This document shows positions 7,567 to 15,589 of a stretch of 53,296 nucleotides of DNA, one piece after another. Made by a program: the position numbers and the translations under genes. The notes under the pieces are model-generated. The model saw only the letters and a program-made list of their open reading frames with translations, made no database searches and was not told the origin of the DNA. The DNA lies in the NCBI GenBank assembly GCA_017503105.1, contig JAFVTS010000002.1:1-53296 (forward strand). Reading direction: 5' to 3'. Each line of letters starts with the position of its first letter. Position 1 is the stretch's first letter. Origin of the DNA: Clostridia bacterium (GTDB lineage Bacteria; Bacillota; Clostridia; Oscillospirales; CAG-272).

Positions 7567-9408
7567 ATGAAGCGTACCGACCTTAGAAACATCGCAATAA
7601 TCGCGCACGTTGACCACGGAAAAACGACTCTCGTTGACGAGATGCTCCGCCAGGGCGGAATTTACCGAGAAAACCAAGAGATGGAAGACCGCGTAATGGA
7701 CTCAAACGACCTTGAGCGTGAGCGCGGAATAACGATTCTTGCAAAGAATACGGCGATACATTACAAAGATGTAAAAATAAACGTAATAGATACCCCCGGT
7801 CACGCCGATTTCGGCGGTGAGGTCGAGCGAATTCTGAAGATGGTAAACGGTGTTATCCTCCTCGTTGACGCGGCGGAGGGACCTATGCCTCAGACCAGAT
7901 TCGTGCTTGAAAAAGCGCTTTCGATGAATCACAGAGTTATCGTCGTTGTCAACAAGATCGACCGCCCCGACGCAAGACTTGATGAGATAGGTGACGAGGT
8001 GCTTGAGCTTCTTCTTGAGCTTGACGCGACGAACGAGCAGCTCGACTCTCCGATGCTCTTCTGCTCGGGAAGAGCGGGAACCGCGTCGCTCGACCCCCAC
8101 ACACCCGGTAAGGATCTTACGCCTCTTCTTGACACCATTCTTGATTATATGCCCTCACCCGAGGGTGATGAGGACGAGCCCCTGCAGCTTCTCGTTTCGT
8201 CGATAGATTATAACGAGTTCGTCGGTAGAATAGGTATCGGACGCATTGAGCGCGGTACTATTAAGCAAGGTCAGGGCGTTTCCATCTGCAACTATCACGG
8301 TGACGCCAAGTCCCGCCCGGGCAAGGTCGTGTCTCTTTATCAGTTCGACGGACTCAAAAGAGTTCCCGTAACGGAAGCGAAGGTCGGAGATATAATCTGC
8401 TTCTCGGGTTGTGAGGATATTTCCATTGGCGATACGGTTTGCTCCCCCGCAAAGGTCGAGCCTCTTGAGTTCGTCAAGGTCGGTGAACCCACGATGGAGA
8501 TGACGTTCTCCGTTAACGATTCTCCCTTCGCCGGTAAGGAGGGTAAGTTCGTTACCTCCCGTCATCTTCGCGCAAGACTTTATAAGGAGCTTTTAAAAGA
8601 CGTTTCTCTGCGTGTTGAGGACGGCGACACCACGGACAGCTTCCGCGTTGCGGGCAGAGGAGAGATGCATCTTTCCATCCTTATAGAAAATATGCGCCGC
8701 GAGGGCTTTGAGCTTTGCTGCTCCAACCCCAGAGTTCTCTTCAAAGAGATAGACGGCGTTAAATGCGAGCCCGTAGAGGACGTAATTATAGACGTTCCCG
8801 AGGAGTACGCGGGCTCGGTCATAGAAAAACTCAATATGCGCAAGGGCACGCTCGTTGATATGCAGCTCCACGGCTCAAGACAGAAGATATTCTATTCCAT
8901 TCCCACAAGATGCCTCTTCGGTTACAGAAGTGAGCTTCTGACCGACACGCGCGGAGAAGGACTTATCTCCTCGCTCTTCGCGGGATACGAGCCCTTCCGC
9001 GGTGAGATAAAGACGCGCTTTACGTCTTCTCTCGTTGCATCGGAGAAGGGTATTGCCACCACTTACGGACTTTATCAATCGCAGGACAGAGGTCCGCTCT
9101 TCATCGGTCCGCAGACCCCCGTTTACGAGGGAATGATAGTCGGTGAGAACCCCAAGTCCGACGATATCGAGGTCAACGTGTGCAAGGAAAAGCACCTGAC
9201 CGCTATCCGTTCGTCGGGCGCCGATGAAAAGCTGACGCTTATAACGCCTATACAAATGTCGCTTGAAGAAGCTATCGAGTTTATCACCGACGAGGAGCTT
9301 ATTGAGGTAACCCCCAAGAGCATAAGACTTCGTAAGGTCATTCTTGATACTCCCACGAGAAAGCGTATGCAGGCGCAAAAGCGTGCCGCACTTAAGGGCG
9401 AAAAATAA
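7567..9408 (+). CDS. typA: Ribosome-associated translational GTPase TypA/BipA
   Basis: 613-aa GTPase of the EF-G family that binds the 70S ribosome and helps 50S assembly and stress adaptation. G-domain motifs are in order: G1 AHVDHGKTTL, the switch I segment ERGITILAKN, G3 DTPGHADFGGEV, G4 NKIDRPDA and G5 SGRAG. Domain II and the EF-G-like domains III and V follow, then the TypA-specific C-terminal region with motif TTYGLYQSQDRGPLFIGPQT. The length fits the family. ATG 7567, behind AAGAAGGAAAG, matches the usual MKRTDLRNIAIIAHVDHG start; the longer in-frame reading from 7501 is upstream DNA. It is a single-gene unit ending at a shared convergent hairpin. Confidence 0.96.
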   Translation: MKRTDLRNIAIIAHVDHGKTTLVDEMLRQGGIYRENQEMEDRVMDSNDLERERGITILAKNTAIHYKDVKINVIDTPGHADFGGEVERILKMVNGVILLVDAAEGPMPQTRFVLEKALSMNHRVIVVVNKIDRPDARLDEIGDEVLELLLELDATNEQLDSPMLFCSGRAGTASLDPHTPGKDLTPLLDTILDYMPSPEGDEDEPLQLLVSSIDYNEFVGRIGIGRIERGTIKQGQGVSICNYHGDAKSRPGKVVSLYQFDGLKRVPVTEAKVGDIICFSGCEDISIGDTVCSPAKVEPLEFVKVGEPTMEMTFSVNDSPFAGKEGKFVTSRHLRARLYKELLKDVSLRVEDGDTTDSFRVAGRGEMHLSILIENMRREGFELCCSNPRVLFKEIDGVKCEPVEDVIIDVPEEYAGSVIEKLNMRKGTLVDMQLHGSRQKIFYSIPTRCLFGYRSELLTDTRGEGLISSLFAGYEPFRGEIKTRFTSSLVASEKGIATTYGLYQSQDRGPLFIGPQTPVYEGMIVGENPKSDDIEVNVCKEKHLTAIRSSGADEKLTLITPIQMSLEEAIEFITDEELIEVTPKSIRLRKVILDTPTRKRMQAQKRAALKGEK

Positions 9409-9451
9409 TACGCTTTGGTATAAAACAAAGAAAAAATATAAAAACAAGCGC

Positions 9452-9506
9452 TAAGATCGGCACTTTAGGCCTTTTGTAAAATAGAGGCTTCGGGGTGCCG
9501 ATCTTA
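9452..9506. terminator. Shared terminator between typA and the flippase gene
   Basis: TAAGATCGGCAC at 9452-9463 pairs with GTGCCGATCTTA at 9495-9506 across a long loop. It lies between convergent genes and covers the stop codon of the flippase gene (TAA, 9504-9506 on the minus strand). T runs flank it on both sides, so it may act both ways. Confidence 0.75.
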
Positions 9507-10919
9507 ATTTTCTTTAACTTTGTTTACCATTCGCTTGAAAATTCCGAGCGTGGGCAGGACCAGAGCCGCGAGCATCAAAAGCCTTGCCAAGAGCGCTCCC
9601 CTCAAAAGATAGCTTGCGATCACCGTAAGCGCCGTCAATCCGAGTATTAAAAAGAGCTTCTTTTCAACCACCTTTCCGTCACCGCAGAAATGGCGCGTTA
9701 GCAGGGATAGTATAACGTAAGAAAATAAGAATGTGACGGATGCGTACGCGTAAGATAATCTCGTGAAGATCAAAGCGTTAAGCCCTATGTTGACGGCGGC
9801 TGCGAAAAGGGCCGAGAGGGATGATGCGAGAGGGCGTCCGCGCGCCAGCAGTACGCAAGACGACGTGCCCGAGAGGAACATAGGCAGAGCGCACAGAGCA
9901 AAGACGTAGACGGCGGGCAAGGCGTCGAGGTATTCCGTCGGCGCAAGAAAAGCGAAAAGCTCGGGAGCCAAGCAACAAAGAGCGAGCGTGAGCGTACAAA
10001 AAACAGTAAAAAGAAGGCTCACGCTTTCCCGCACGGCTTTTACGTCACCTTTTGAAAGCTTCCTTGTTATCCACGGCTTCAGAGCTCCGAAAACACTCGC
10101 CGTTACGAACGTCAGAGTGAGCCCGAGAGAGTGGGCGACAGAGTATTTCGCAAGAGCGAAGGCGCCGTAATATTTGCTTATCATAAGCTTGTCGACGCTT
10201 GAGAGCAGCACCGTGGAGGCAAGACTCGGCAACATCGAAAGGCACGTCAGAAAAACGTATCTCATCATCTCTCCGTTCGCTCGTCCGAGCTTTCCCTTTA
10301 AAATAACGAGCAGGTACGCGGTACTTGCCAACGCACCGAGCACCGCGCCGATGCTCCTTGCAAAAGAAGGGAGAAACGGGATGATCAAAAGTGCCGTCAC
10401 GGGGGCTGTCACGGCGGCGACGGTGTTCGCGATAAAGACCTGTTTATAGCCGTAGAAATATCGCTCTCTCGTGCAAATGAGCGACGCCGAGGCTTCAAAA
10501 AAGATGTGTACGCTCATTAGAGCGAGCAGAAAGACGGGCAATCCCGAAAACCTTGACAGCGGCTTGATGAAAACGAAAAGCGGCACGCAGAGGGCGAAAA
10601 ATACCGACATCAGGACGGCAAGGGCACTCTTGGTAAAATCGCGGTCCTTGCCTTCGAATTTTGCGAATCCGCCGTAGAGTGAGGCGCTTCCCGTTTCCAA
10701 GGTCATAACGGCGGATAGTATTGACATCCAACTTGCGTAAAGCGGATAGACGCCGTAGCTCTCGCCGTTTAGTACTCTCGTAAAAACGGGAGTCAGAAGA
10801 AAGCTTGTCCCGCGCGTGACGAGAGCGGACGCGGCGTACCACGCCGAGGCTCTGGCGGGCAAGCGCAAAAACGGTATTCTGGATTTTTTCTTTTCGGTTT
10901 CCGAAATTTCGCCGTGCAA
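9504..10919 (-). CDS. Polysaccharide/lipid-linked oligosaccharide flippase (Wzx/RfbX-like)
   Basis: 471-aa polytopic membrane protein with about 12-14 hydrophobic segments, matching the MOP-superfamily polysaccharide-synthesis flippases. After a short basic N-terminus, residues about 28-80 have the RGTSFLLTPVFTRVLNGESY signature of the family (first helix, G-x-PVFTRVL). Such proteins flip undecaprenyl-linked glycans across the membrane. No glycosyltransferase or polymerase gene is adjacent, so the substrate cannot be named. The start is TTG at 10917-10919, supported by GGAGGTG at 10927-10933 seven bases upstream; no better in-frame ATG was seen. MurJ is a less likely alternative. Confidence 0.82.
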   Translation of the reverse strand: MHGEISETEKKKSRIPFLRLPARASAWYAASALVTRGTSFLLTPVFTRVLNGESYGVYPLYASWMSILSAVMTLETGSASLYGGFAKFEGKDRDFTKSALAVLMSVFFALCVPLFVFIKPLSRFSGLPVFLLALMSVHIFFEASASLICTRERYFYGYKQVFIANTVAAVTAPVTALLIIPFLPSFARSIGAVLGALASTAYLLVILKGKLGRANGEMMRYVFLTCLSMLPSLASTVLLSSVDKLMISKYYGAFALAKYSVAHSLGLTLTFVTASVFGALKPWITRKLSKGDVKAVRESVSLLFTVFCTLTLALCCLAPELFAFLAPTEYLDALPAVYVFALCALPMFLSGTSSCVLLARGRPLASSLSALFAAAVNIGLNALIFTRLSYAYASVTFLFSYVILSLLTRHFCGDGKVVEKKLFLILGLTALTVIASYLLRGALLARLLMLAALVLPTLGIFKRMVNKVKEN

Positions 10920-11113
10920 GCCTTTTCACCTCCGCTTTTTTCTTTTATTTTGCCACGAAGAAAATGAAAAGACTCTTATAAATGTGAAGTGTTGTAAATT
11001 GCTAAATTTCATATTATAAAGGAAAGAAAGGTAAATGAAGGGTAAAATGCAGTTTTTTGACATCCAAGCTTGCAAAAAAATGATAAACGAGAGAAAAAAT
11101 ATTTTAAAAACTA

Positions 11114-11142
11114 TTGATTTTGCAAAAGAAATAATGTATAAT
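11114..11142 (+). promoter_or_regulatory. gdhA promoter
   Basis: TTGATT at 11114-11119 and TATAAT at 11137-11142, 17-base spacer; AGAGGTGA at 11161-11168 is the ribosome binding site. Confidence 0.8.
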
Positions 11143-11173
11143 AAAGTATATTTCAAAATAAGAGGTGATTTTT

Positions 11174-12523
11174 ATGTTCAAATCAGAGTATTTAAACGAT
11201 CTCGTTGCTCGCGTTGAAAAGCGTAACGCGGGTGAGCCCGAGTTCCTCCAGACTGTAAAAGAGGTTCTTGAGTCTATCGAGCCCGTGCTTGAGCAGAGCC
11301 CCGAGTACGTCAAGAGCGGCGTTATCGAGCGTATGGTCGAGCCCGAGAGAATTATTAAGTTCAGAGTTCCGTGGGTCGACGACAACGGCAACGTTCAGGT
11401 GAACCGCGGATTCCGTATCCAGTTCAACAGCGCTATCGGTCCTTATAAGGGCGGACTTCGCTTCCATCCTACCGTAAACGAGTCTATCATTAAGTTCCTC
11501 GGCTTTGAGCAGACCTTCAAGAACTCTCTCACCAGCCTTCCTATGGGCGGCGGTAAGGGCGGCTCCGACTTCGACCCGCAGGGCAAGTCCGACGCTGAGG
11601 TTATGCGTTTCTGCCAGAGCTTTATGACCGAGCTTCAGAAGTATATCGGAGCAGATACCGACGTTCCCGCAGGTGACATCGGCGTTGGCGCAAGAGAGAT
11701 CGGTTATCTTTACGGTCAGTATAAGAGACTTCGCGATGAGTTCACGGGCGTCCTTACGGGTAAGGGTCTTTCTTACGGCGGTTCTCTCATCCGTCCCGAG
11801 GCTACGGGCTACGGCGCGGTATACTACACCGTTGAGATGCTCAAGCACTTCGGCGACGATATTAAGGGTAAGACCTTTGCGATCTCGGGCTTCGGTAACG
11901 TTGCTTGGGGTACCGTTAAGAAGGTTACCGAGCTTGGCGGTAAGGTAGTTACTATCTCCGGTCCCGACGGATATATCTACGACGAGGACGGTATCAATAC
12001 CCCCGAAAAGATCGATTATATGCTTGAGATGCGTGCTTCCTGCCGTAACAGAGTCGAGGATTACGCAGACAAGTTCGGCGTTCCCTTCTTCAAGGGTGAG
12101 AAGCCTTGGGGCGTAAAGGCTGATATTCTTATGCCTTGTGCTACCCAGAACGAGGTTCGTGAGGCAGATGCTGAGAAGATCATTGCCAACGGCGTTAAGT
12201 ATTACGTAGAGGTTTCCAATATGCCCACCACCAACGAGGCGGTTGCTATGCTCAAGAACGCAGGCGTTATCGTAGCTCCTTCCAAGGCGGTCAACGCAGG
12301 TGGCGTTGCTACCTCGGGTCTTGAGATGTCGCAGAACTCTATGCGTTATTCTTGGACCGCAGAGGAGGTCGACGCTAAGCTCAAGATGATTATGAAGAAC
12401 ATCTTCGAGGCTTCCGTAAACGCGGCAAACAAGTACGGTCTCGGTGACGATCTCGTTGCCGGCGCTAACATCGCGGGCTTCATCAAGGTTGCTGACGCAA
12501 TGATGGCTCAGGGTGTGGTTTAA
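11174..12523 (+). CDS. gdhA: Glutamate dehydrogenase, NADP-type family
   Basis: 449-aa cytosolic enzyme that makes glutamate from 2-oxoglutarate and ammonia (or the reverse). The length and the opening YLNDLVARVEKRNAGEPEF fit the hexameric family I GDH. Key segments are NRGFRIQFNSAIGPYKGGLR (substrate lysines), LPMGGGKGGSDFDPQGKS with the catalytic lysine, the PAGDIGVGAREIGYLYG block and a Rossmann motif SGFGNVAWG. NADP preference is inferred from the overall family, not from a decisive residue. ATG 11174 is preferred over GTG 11165, which lies within the ribosome binding site. It is transcribed alone between its own promoter and terminator, and probably highly expressed given its strongly biased codons. 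Confidence 0.95.
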   Translation: MFKSEYLNDLVARVEKRNAGEPEFLQTVKEVLESIEPVLEQSPEYVKSGVIERMVEPERIIKFRVPWVDDNGNVQVNRGFRIQFNSAIGPYKGGLRFHPTVNESIIKFLGFEQTFKNSLTSLPMGGGKGGSDFDPQGKSDAEVMRFCQSFMTELQKYIGADTDVPAGDIGVGAREIGYLYGQYKRLRDEFTGVLTGKGLSYGGSLIRPEATGYGAVYYTVEMLKHFGDDIKGKTFAISGFGNVAWGTVKKVTELGGKVVTISGPDGYIYDEDGINTPEKIDYMLEMRASCRNRVEDYADKFGVPFFKGEKPWGVKADILMPCATQNEVREADAEKIIANGVKYYVEVSNMPTTNEAVAMLKNAGVIVAPSKAVNAGGVATSGLEMSQNSMRYSWTAEEVDAKLKMIMKNIFEASVNAANKYGLGDDLVAGANIAGFIKVADAMMAQGVV

Positions 12524-12541
12524 TTTAAATAGTATAACCGT

Positions 12542-12579
12542 AAAGCGGACTCTGACGGGTCCGCTTTTTCTTTTTTTAG
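12542..12579 (+). terminator. Intrinsic terminator after gdhA
   Basis: AAAGCGGAC-tctgacgg-GTCCGCTTTTT followed by a second T run. Confidence 0.9.
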
Positions 12580-12641
12580 GCGGAAAGAGGGGACCCGTGT
12601 TAATTTTTTGCCTGACTGTCCTTCTTTTCGGACAGCTTTGT

Positions 12642-12669
12642 TGACATACGGAGCTTTTTGTTGTATAAT
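12642..12669 (+). promoter_or_regulatory. Promoter of the WYL regulator
   Basis: TTGACA at 12642-12647, TATAAT at 12664-12669, 16-base spacer. A small dyad CTGTCC/GGACAG lies just upstream of the -35 and could be an operator. The leader is only about 20 bases, with GAGG at 12685-12688. Confidence 0.82.
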
Positions 12670-12693
12670 AAGATAAAAAACTGTGAGGCGAAT

Positions 12694-13671
12694 ATGGCAA
12701 AGAGCGAAAACCAAAAGCTGAAGCTTATAAGACTTCTTGAGATACTTATGAGGCACACCGATGACGAGCACGGAATGGATATGGCACAGATAATTTCGGC
12801 GCTTTCCGAATTTGGTATATCCGCCGAGAGGAAAAGCGTTTACGCCGATATGGACTGCCTCTCGGAGCTTGGCTTTGAGGTCTTGAAGATGACGGACGCA
12901 AGACCGCCGAAATACGCCCTCGTCGGCAGATATTTTGAAAGCGCGGAATTGAAGATGCTCGTTGATGCGATAGAGGCGGCGAAATTCATTCCGCAGAGCA
13001 AATGCCGTGAGATAGTAAAAAAGCTTGAGCTTTTCGCGGGCAAGAAGGGGGCTCGCGATCTTGCAAGACGGGTCTACGTTGATGACAGATCCGAGAACAG
13101 ATCTATTCTTTACGCAGTTGATGCGATACATACGGCGATCAACGCTTCGGTTCTCGTCACCTTTAAATATTTCAAATATAACGTCGAAAAAAAGAAAGAG
13201 TATCACAAGGGAGGTGCGCGTTACCGAGTCAGCCCGCTGAGCCTCGTATGGAACGATGAAAATTACTATCTCATTGCCTTCGATGAAGACGAGAGGATAG
13301 TGAAGAATTTCCGCGTTGATAAAATGGAGAGCGTCGATCTGACCGAAGAGCCGCGCTCTTTGGCAGCTCTTGAATGTCATATCGACCCGGGCAGCTATAC
13401 GAGGAAGGTCTTCGGAATGTACGGCGGCAGGGAAGAGCTCGTTGTGCTTGAATGCAAGGATTCGCTTGCGGGAGTCATAATTGACAGGTTCGGTAAAAAC
13501 GTGTTCTTTGAGCGGCGTGACGGGAGCTTTCTCGTCAGGCTGAAAATCACGGTGAGCCCCAATTTCTTCGCGTGGGTCTCGGGCTTCGGCAAGGATATGC
13601 GCATAGTCGCTCCGACCGAGGTGAAGGACGAATTTTTATCTCACGTGAGAGCTATATCGGAGCTTTATTGA
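12694..13671 (+). CDS. WYL-domain transcriptional regulator (HTH + WYL)
   Basis: 325-aa predicted DNA-binding regulator. Residues about 8-80 form a winged helix (RLLEILMRHTDDEHGM to DMDCLSELGFEV), the usual HTH of this class. Residues about 150-230 are the WYL ligand-sensing domain, with YRVSPLSLVWNDENYYLIAF and the following basic strand NFRVDKMESV. The C-terminal part (residues 235-325) is the WCX extension. WYL regulators sense small ligands or nucleic acids; the ligand here is unknown. The start is ATG 12694 after GAGG. The HAD phosphatase begins 45 bases downstream, so the two may share a transcript. Confidence 0.88.
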   Translation: MAKSENQKLKLIRLLEILMRHTDDEHGMDMAQIISALSEFGISAERKSVYADMDCLSELGFEVLKMTDARPPKYALVGRYFESAELKMLVDAIEAAKFIPQSKCREIVKKLELFAGKKGARDLARRVYVDDRSENRSILYAVDAIHTAINASVLVTFKYFKYNVEKKKEYHKGGARYRVSPLSLVWNDENYYLIAFDEDERIVKNFRVDKMESVDLTEEPRSLAALECHIDPGSYTRKVFGMYGGREELVVLECKDSLAGVIIDRFGKNVFFERRDGSFLVRLKITVSPNFFAWVSGFGKDMRIVAPTEVKDEFLSHVRAISELY

Positions 13672-13716
13672 GCGTAAAAACGAATCACGGATTTTGGCGA
13701 AAAGAAAGGCTGAAAG

Positions 13717-14379
13717 ATGAAAATATACGACACGGTCCTGTTTGATCTTGACGGAACTCTGACGGATCCTGAGCGCGGACTCGTTTCTTCGTTCGAATAC
13801 GCGCTCCGTAAAATGAAGCTTTGCTTCGGTGAGCGCACGGAGCTTAAAAAATACATCGGACCTCCTCTTTACGCCGAGTGGAAGCGTGAATTTTCACTTA
13901 CGGAGAGCGAGGCGGACAGGGCGCTTATGCTGTTTCACGAGTACTATTCCGTTTACGGATGGTGGGATAACGATGTTTATCCCGACGTGAAGGAGATGCT
14001 TTGCGCCTTGAAAAAGGCGGGGAAGACGCTCTGCGTAGCAACTTCGAAGCCGGAGTTTTTCGCAAAGAAGGTGCTCGCACGCTACGGTCTTGACGCTTAT
14101 TTTGATTTTATAGGGGCTGCTGACGGCGATCGGGCGCGGGATAAAAAGCACGAGGTCATAAATTACGTTTTTGAGAATATCGGAGAAGAACGTCGCGCCT
14201 CGGCGGTTATGATAGGCGACAGAAGCTACGACGCTCTCGGGGCTATTGCGTGCGGAATAGATTCGATAGCCGTCCTTTGGGGTCACGGTACGGAGGAGGA
14301 GATAGACGCGGCGGGATTTTGCGCTCGGGCGAAGGACGTCGGAGAGCTTTTATCTATCCTCGGGGTTGAAAAAGAATAA
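13717..14379 (+). CDS. HAD-superfamily hydrolase, phosphoglycolate-phosphatase-like
   Basis: 220-aa cytosolic phosphatase of HAD subfamily IA. Motif I is LFDLDGTLTDPERG (nucleophile Asp10, acid Asp12); motif II is CVATSKPEFFAKKVL; the motif III lysine is in the RDKKHEVI region; motif IV is MIGDRSYDALGAIACG. The inserted helical cap between motifs I and II fits the Gph/YjjG group. Substrates of this group range from 2-phosphoglycolate to nucleotides and pyrophosphate and cannot be read from sequence. It follows the WYL regulator closely and ends before several hairpins. Confidence 0.88.
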   Translation: MKIYDTVLFDLDGTLTDPERGLVSSFEYALRKMKLCFGERTELKKYIGPPLYAEWKREFSLTESEADRALMLFHEYYSVYGWWDNDVYPDVKEMLCALKKAGKTLCVATSKPEFFAKKVLARYGLDAYFDFIGAADGDRARDKKHEVINYVFENIGEERRASAVMIGDRSYDALGAIACGIDSIAVLWGHGTEEEIDAAGFCARAKDVGELLSILGVEKE

Positions 14380-14426
14380 AAAAAGAGCTTGGTTTAGAGC
14401 GTCACTCTAAAGGACAGTTTTGGGGG

Positions 14427-14458
14427 ATACGGTATATCTCGAAAGGGATATGCCGTAT
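14427..14458. terminator. 12-bp hairpin after the HAD gene
   Basis: ATACGGTATATC-tcgaaagg-GATATGCCGTAT (one G-T pair). A short broken T tract follows, so it is a moderate terminator or a processing hairpin. Confidence 0.6.
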
Positions 14459-14538
14459 TTCGCGTTTATGTACACAAATGCAGTGCTTCATATGCCTTAA
14501 TTAAAGACTACAAAACGAGTGACAAAAGTAACGCAAAG

Positions 14539-14573
14539 GCACTTATGGCAAGTGATTTCCATAAGTGCTTTTT
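14539..14573 (+). terminator. Strong hairpin with T tract inside the repeat island
   Basis: GCACTTATGG at 14539-14548, a 10-base loop, CCATAAGTGC at 14559-14568, then a run of T. Confidence 0.75.
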
Positions 14574-14584
14574 TCTACCTTCCG

Positions 14585-14648
14585 GGAGGTGCGCCGCCCC
14601 TCGTGTCATCCTGAGCGGAGGTGTGCCGCCCCTCGTGTCATCCTGAGC
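14585..14648. repeat. 32-base tandem repeat, two copies
   Basis: Units 14585-14616 and 14617-14648 differ at one base. Each starts GGAGGTG and ends in GTGTCATCCTGAGC. The GTCATCCTGAGCG string is a motif I recall as common in intergenic repeats of many gut bacteria; that is from memory, not from a search. Confidence 0.8.
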
Positions 14649-14886
14649 GGAGGGCGAAGCCCGCAGTCGAACCCGTAGGGCGATGCGTAGCATCGGGATC
14701 TACGAGGGGAAAGGATGATATTCTCGCCCGAGATCCTGCTCGGCTACGCCTCGCACTGCTCCGCAGTTCGACTTCGCATACGCTACGCTCAGGATGACAC
14801 GGCGAGATTGCGCTTTGCAGGAGAATATGTCTTTAATTAAGTCAGCGCTTGTCAGGAAAATTGACAAGTCATAGATGAACAAAAAG

Positions 14887-14920
14887 AAAAGGCTCCCTTT
14901 ACACAAGGGAGACTTTTATC
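14887..14920 (-). terminator. Terminator of the 136-aa minus-strand gene
   Basis: On the minus strand: AAAAGTCTCCCTT-gtgta-AAGGGAGCCTTTT followed by CTTTTTG. It lies 40 bases past the stop codon. Confidence 0.85.
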
Positions 14921-14958
14921 GAGTAACGCTTAAACGTTTCTTTACAAATTGAGATTTT

Positions 14959-15369
14959 TTAAACAATCCACTCGTATTCGATATAGTCGGCTGCTATGTC
15001 GAGAGTGATATCAGTTTTGCTAAACAACTTGATAATCATAGATTGATATCCAACATAATGGTAAAGATATTCGAGTCCTTCCTTTTTAGCAATTTTTTCA
15101 AGTTGGGCGTTATCAATACGGGAATAATCCCCTCTACACCAAGGCTTTCTATAGTATTTCATTTTATATGTATCAAAATCATCAACCAAATGAATTTTGA
15201 TGACTAAGGATTTTGCATCGGGATTGATGTGCCGAATAGAATCATGATACGAAATGTCATCCTCAAACTCAAATATAATATAATCTCCTTGTATAGTCAC
15301 TTTCTTTATTTCACAATCGTGCGGTGTAGGTATTGTTGGAACTGTGTCTTTATTTAGATAATAAAACAT
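14959..15369 (-). CDS. Hypothetical protein, 136 aa
   Basis: I do not recognise this family. The protein is soluble, rich in Tyr, Asp and Lys, with alternating short strands (VTIQGDYIIFEFEDDISYHD) and no signal peptide or membrane segment. It begins MFYYLNKDTVPTIPTP and ends DIAADYIEYEWIV. GGAG lies before ATG 15369, and it has its own promoter and terminator, so it is very likely expressed. The coding DNA is clearly more AT-rich than neighbouring genes and sits beside a repeat island, which hints at acquisition by transfer. The size and acidic fold would suit a toxin-immunity protein, but that is only a guess. Confidence 0.75.
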   Translation of the reverse strand: MFYYLNKDTVPTIPTPHDCEIKKVTIQGDYIIFEFEDDISYHDSIRHINPDAKSLVIKIHLVDDFDTYKMKYYRKPWCRGDYSRIDNAQLEKIAKKEGLEYLYHYVGYQSMIIKLFSKTDITLDIAADYIEYEWIV

Positions 15370-15416
15370 ATTGCTTATCTCCTATACAAATTCTAATTAA
15401 GCATTCGTACCTATAA

Positions 15417-15445
15417 ATTATAACACAAAAACCGCAGAAAATCAA
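15417..15445 (-). promoter_or_regulatory. Promoter of the 136-aa gene, nested in the putP terminator
   Basis: On the minus strand: TTGATT (15440-15445) and TATAAT (15417-15422), 17-base spacer. The -35 is exactly the loop of the upstream terminator hairpin. Confidence 0.75.
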
Positions 15446-15457
15446 TCTGCGGTTTCT
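15428..15457 (-). terminator. putP terminator
   Basis: On the minus strand: AAACCGCAGA-ttgattt-TCTGCGGTTTTTG. A 10-bp perfect stem with a T tract, about 130 bases past the putP stop. Confidence 0.85.
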
Positions 15458-15589
15458 ATGTTTTCAATTTTTGTTGGGAACGATAGAAAATTTGAGTTTC
15501 TTTCCTGTCGGTAGGTAACGTACAATCAAAACTGTCCTTAAGAGTACGTGCCTTTGACCGAGCTCTTTTCTATGTTAACTGTTTTTTGC

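Larger units (their letters stand above)
14496..14841. repeat. Repeat island bounded by a 13-bp perfect inverted repeat
   Basis: CTTAATTAAAGAC at 14496-14508 and its exact reverse complement GTCTTTAATTAAG at 14829-14841 bound about 346 bases. Inside are a terminator-like hairpin (14539-14573), a 32-base tandem repeat (14585-14648) and GTGTCATCCTGAGC copies that face a reverse-complement copy at 14787-14800. It has no credible gene. Short terminal inverted repeats around non-coding DNA resemble a miniature inverted-repeat element, but target-site duplications were not seen. This covers most of the gene-free stretch 14380-14958. Confidence 0.6.

Noticed and set aside
11035-11217. 60-codon frame upstream of gdhA
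   Set aside because: It overlaps the gdhA start in another frame and covers the gdhA promoter.
11192-12700. A 500-codon open frame on the minus strand opposite gdhA
   Set aside because: It is a shadow of biased codon use in gdhA; it lacks a plausible product and overlaps the true gene fully. The same holds for the long minus-strand frames opposite purH2-purD and purL.
14508-14906. Two short minus-strand frames in the repeat island
   Set aside because: They run through hairpins and tandem repeats and have repeat-derived arginine- and serine-rich composition.
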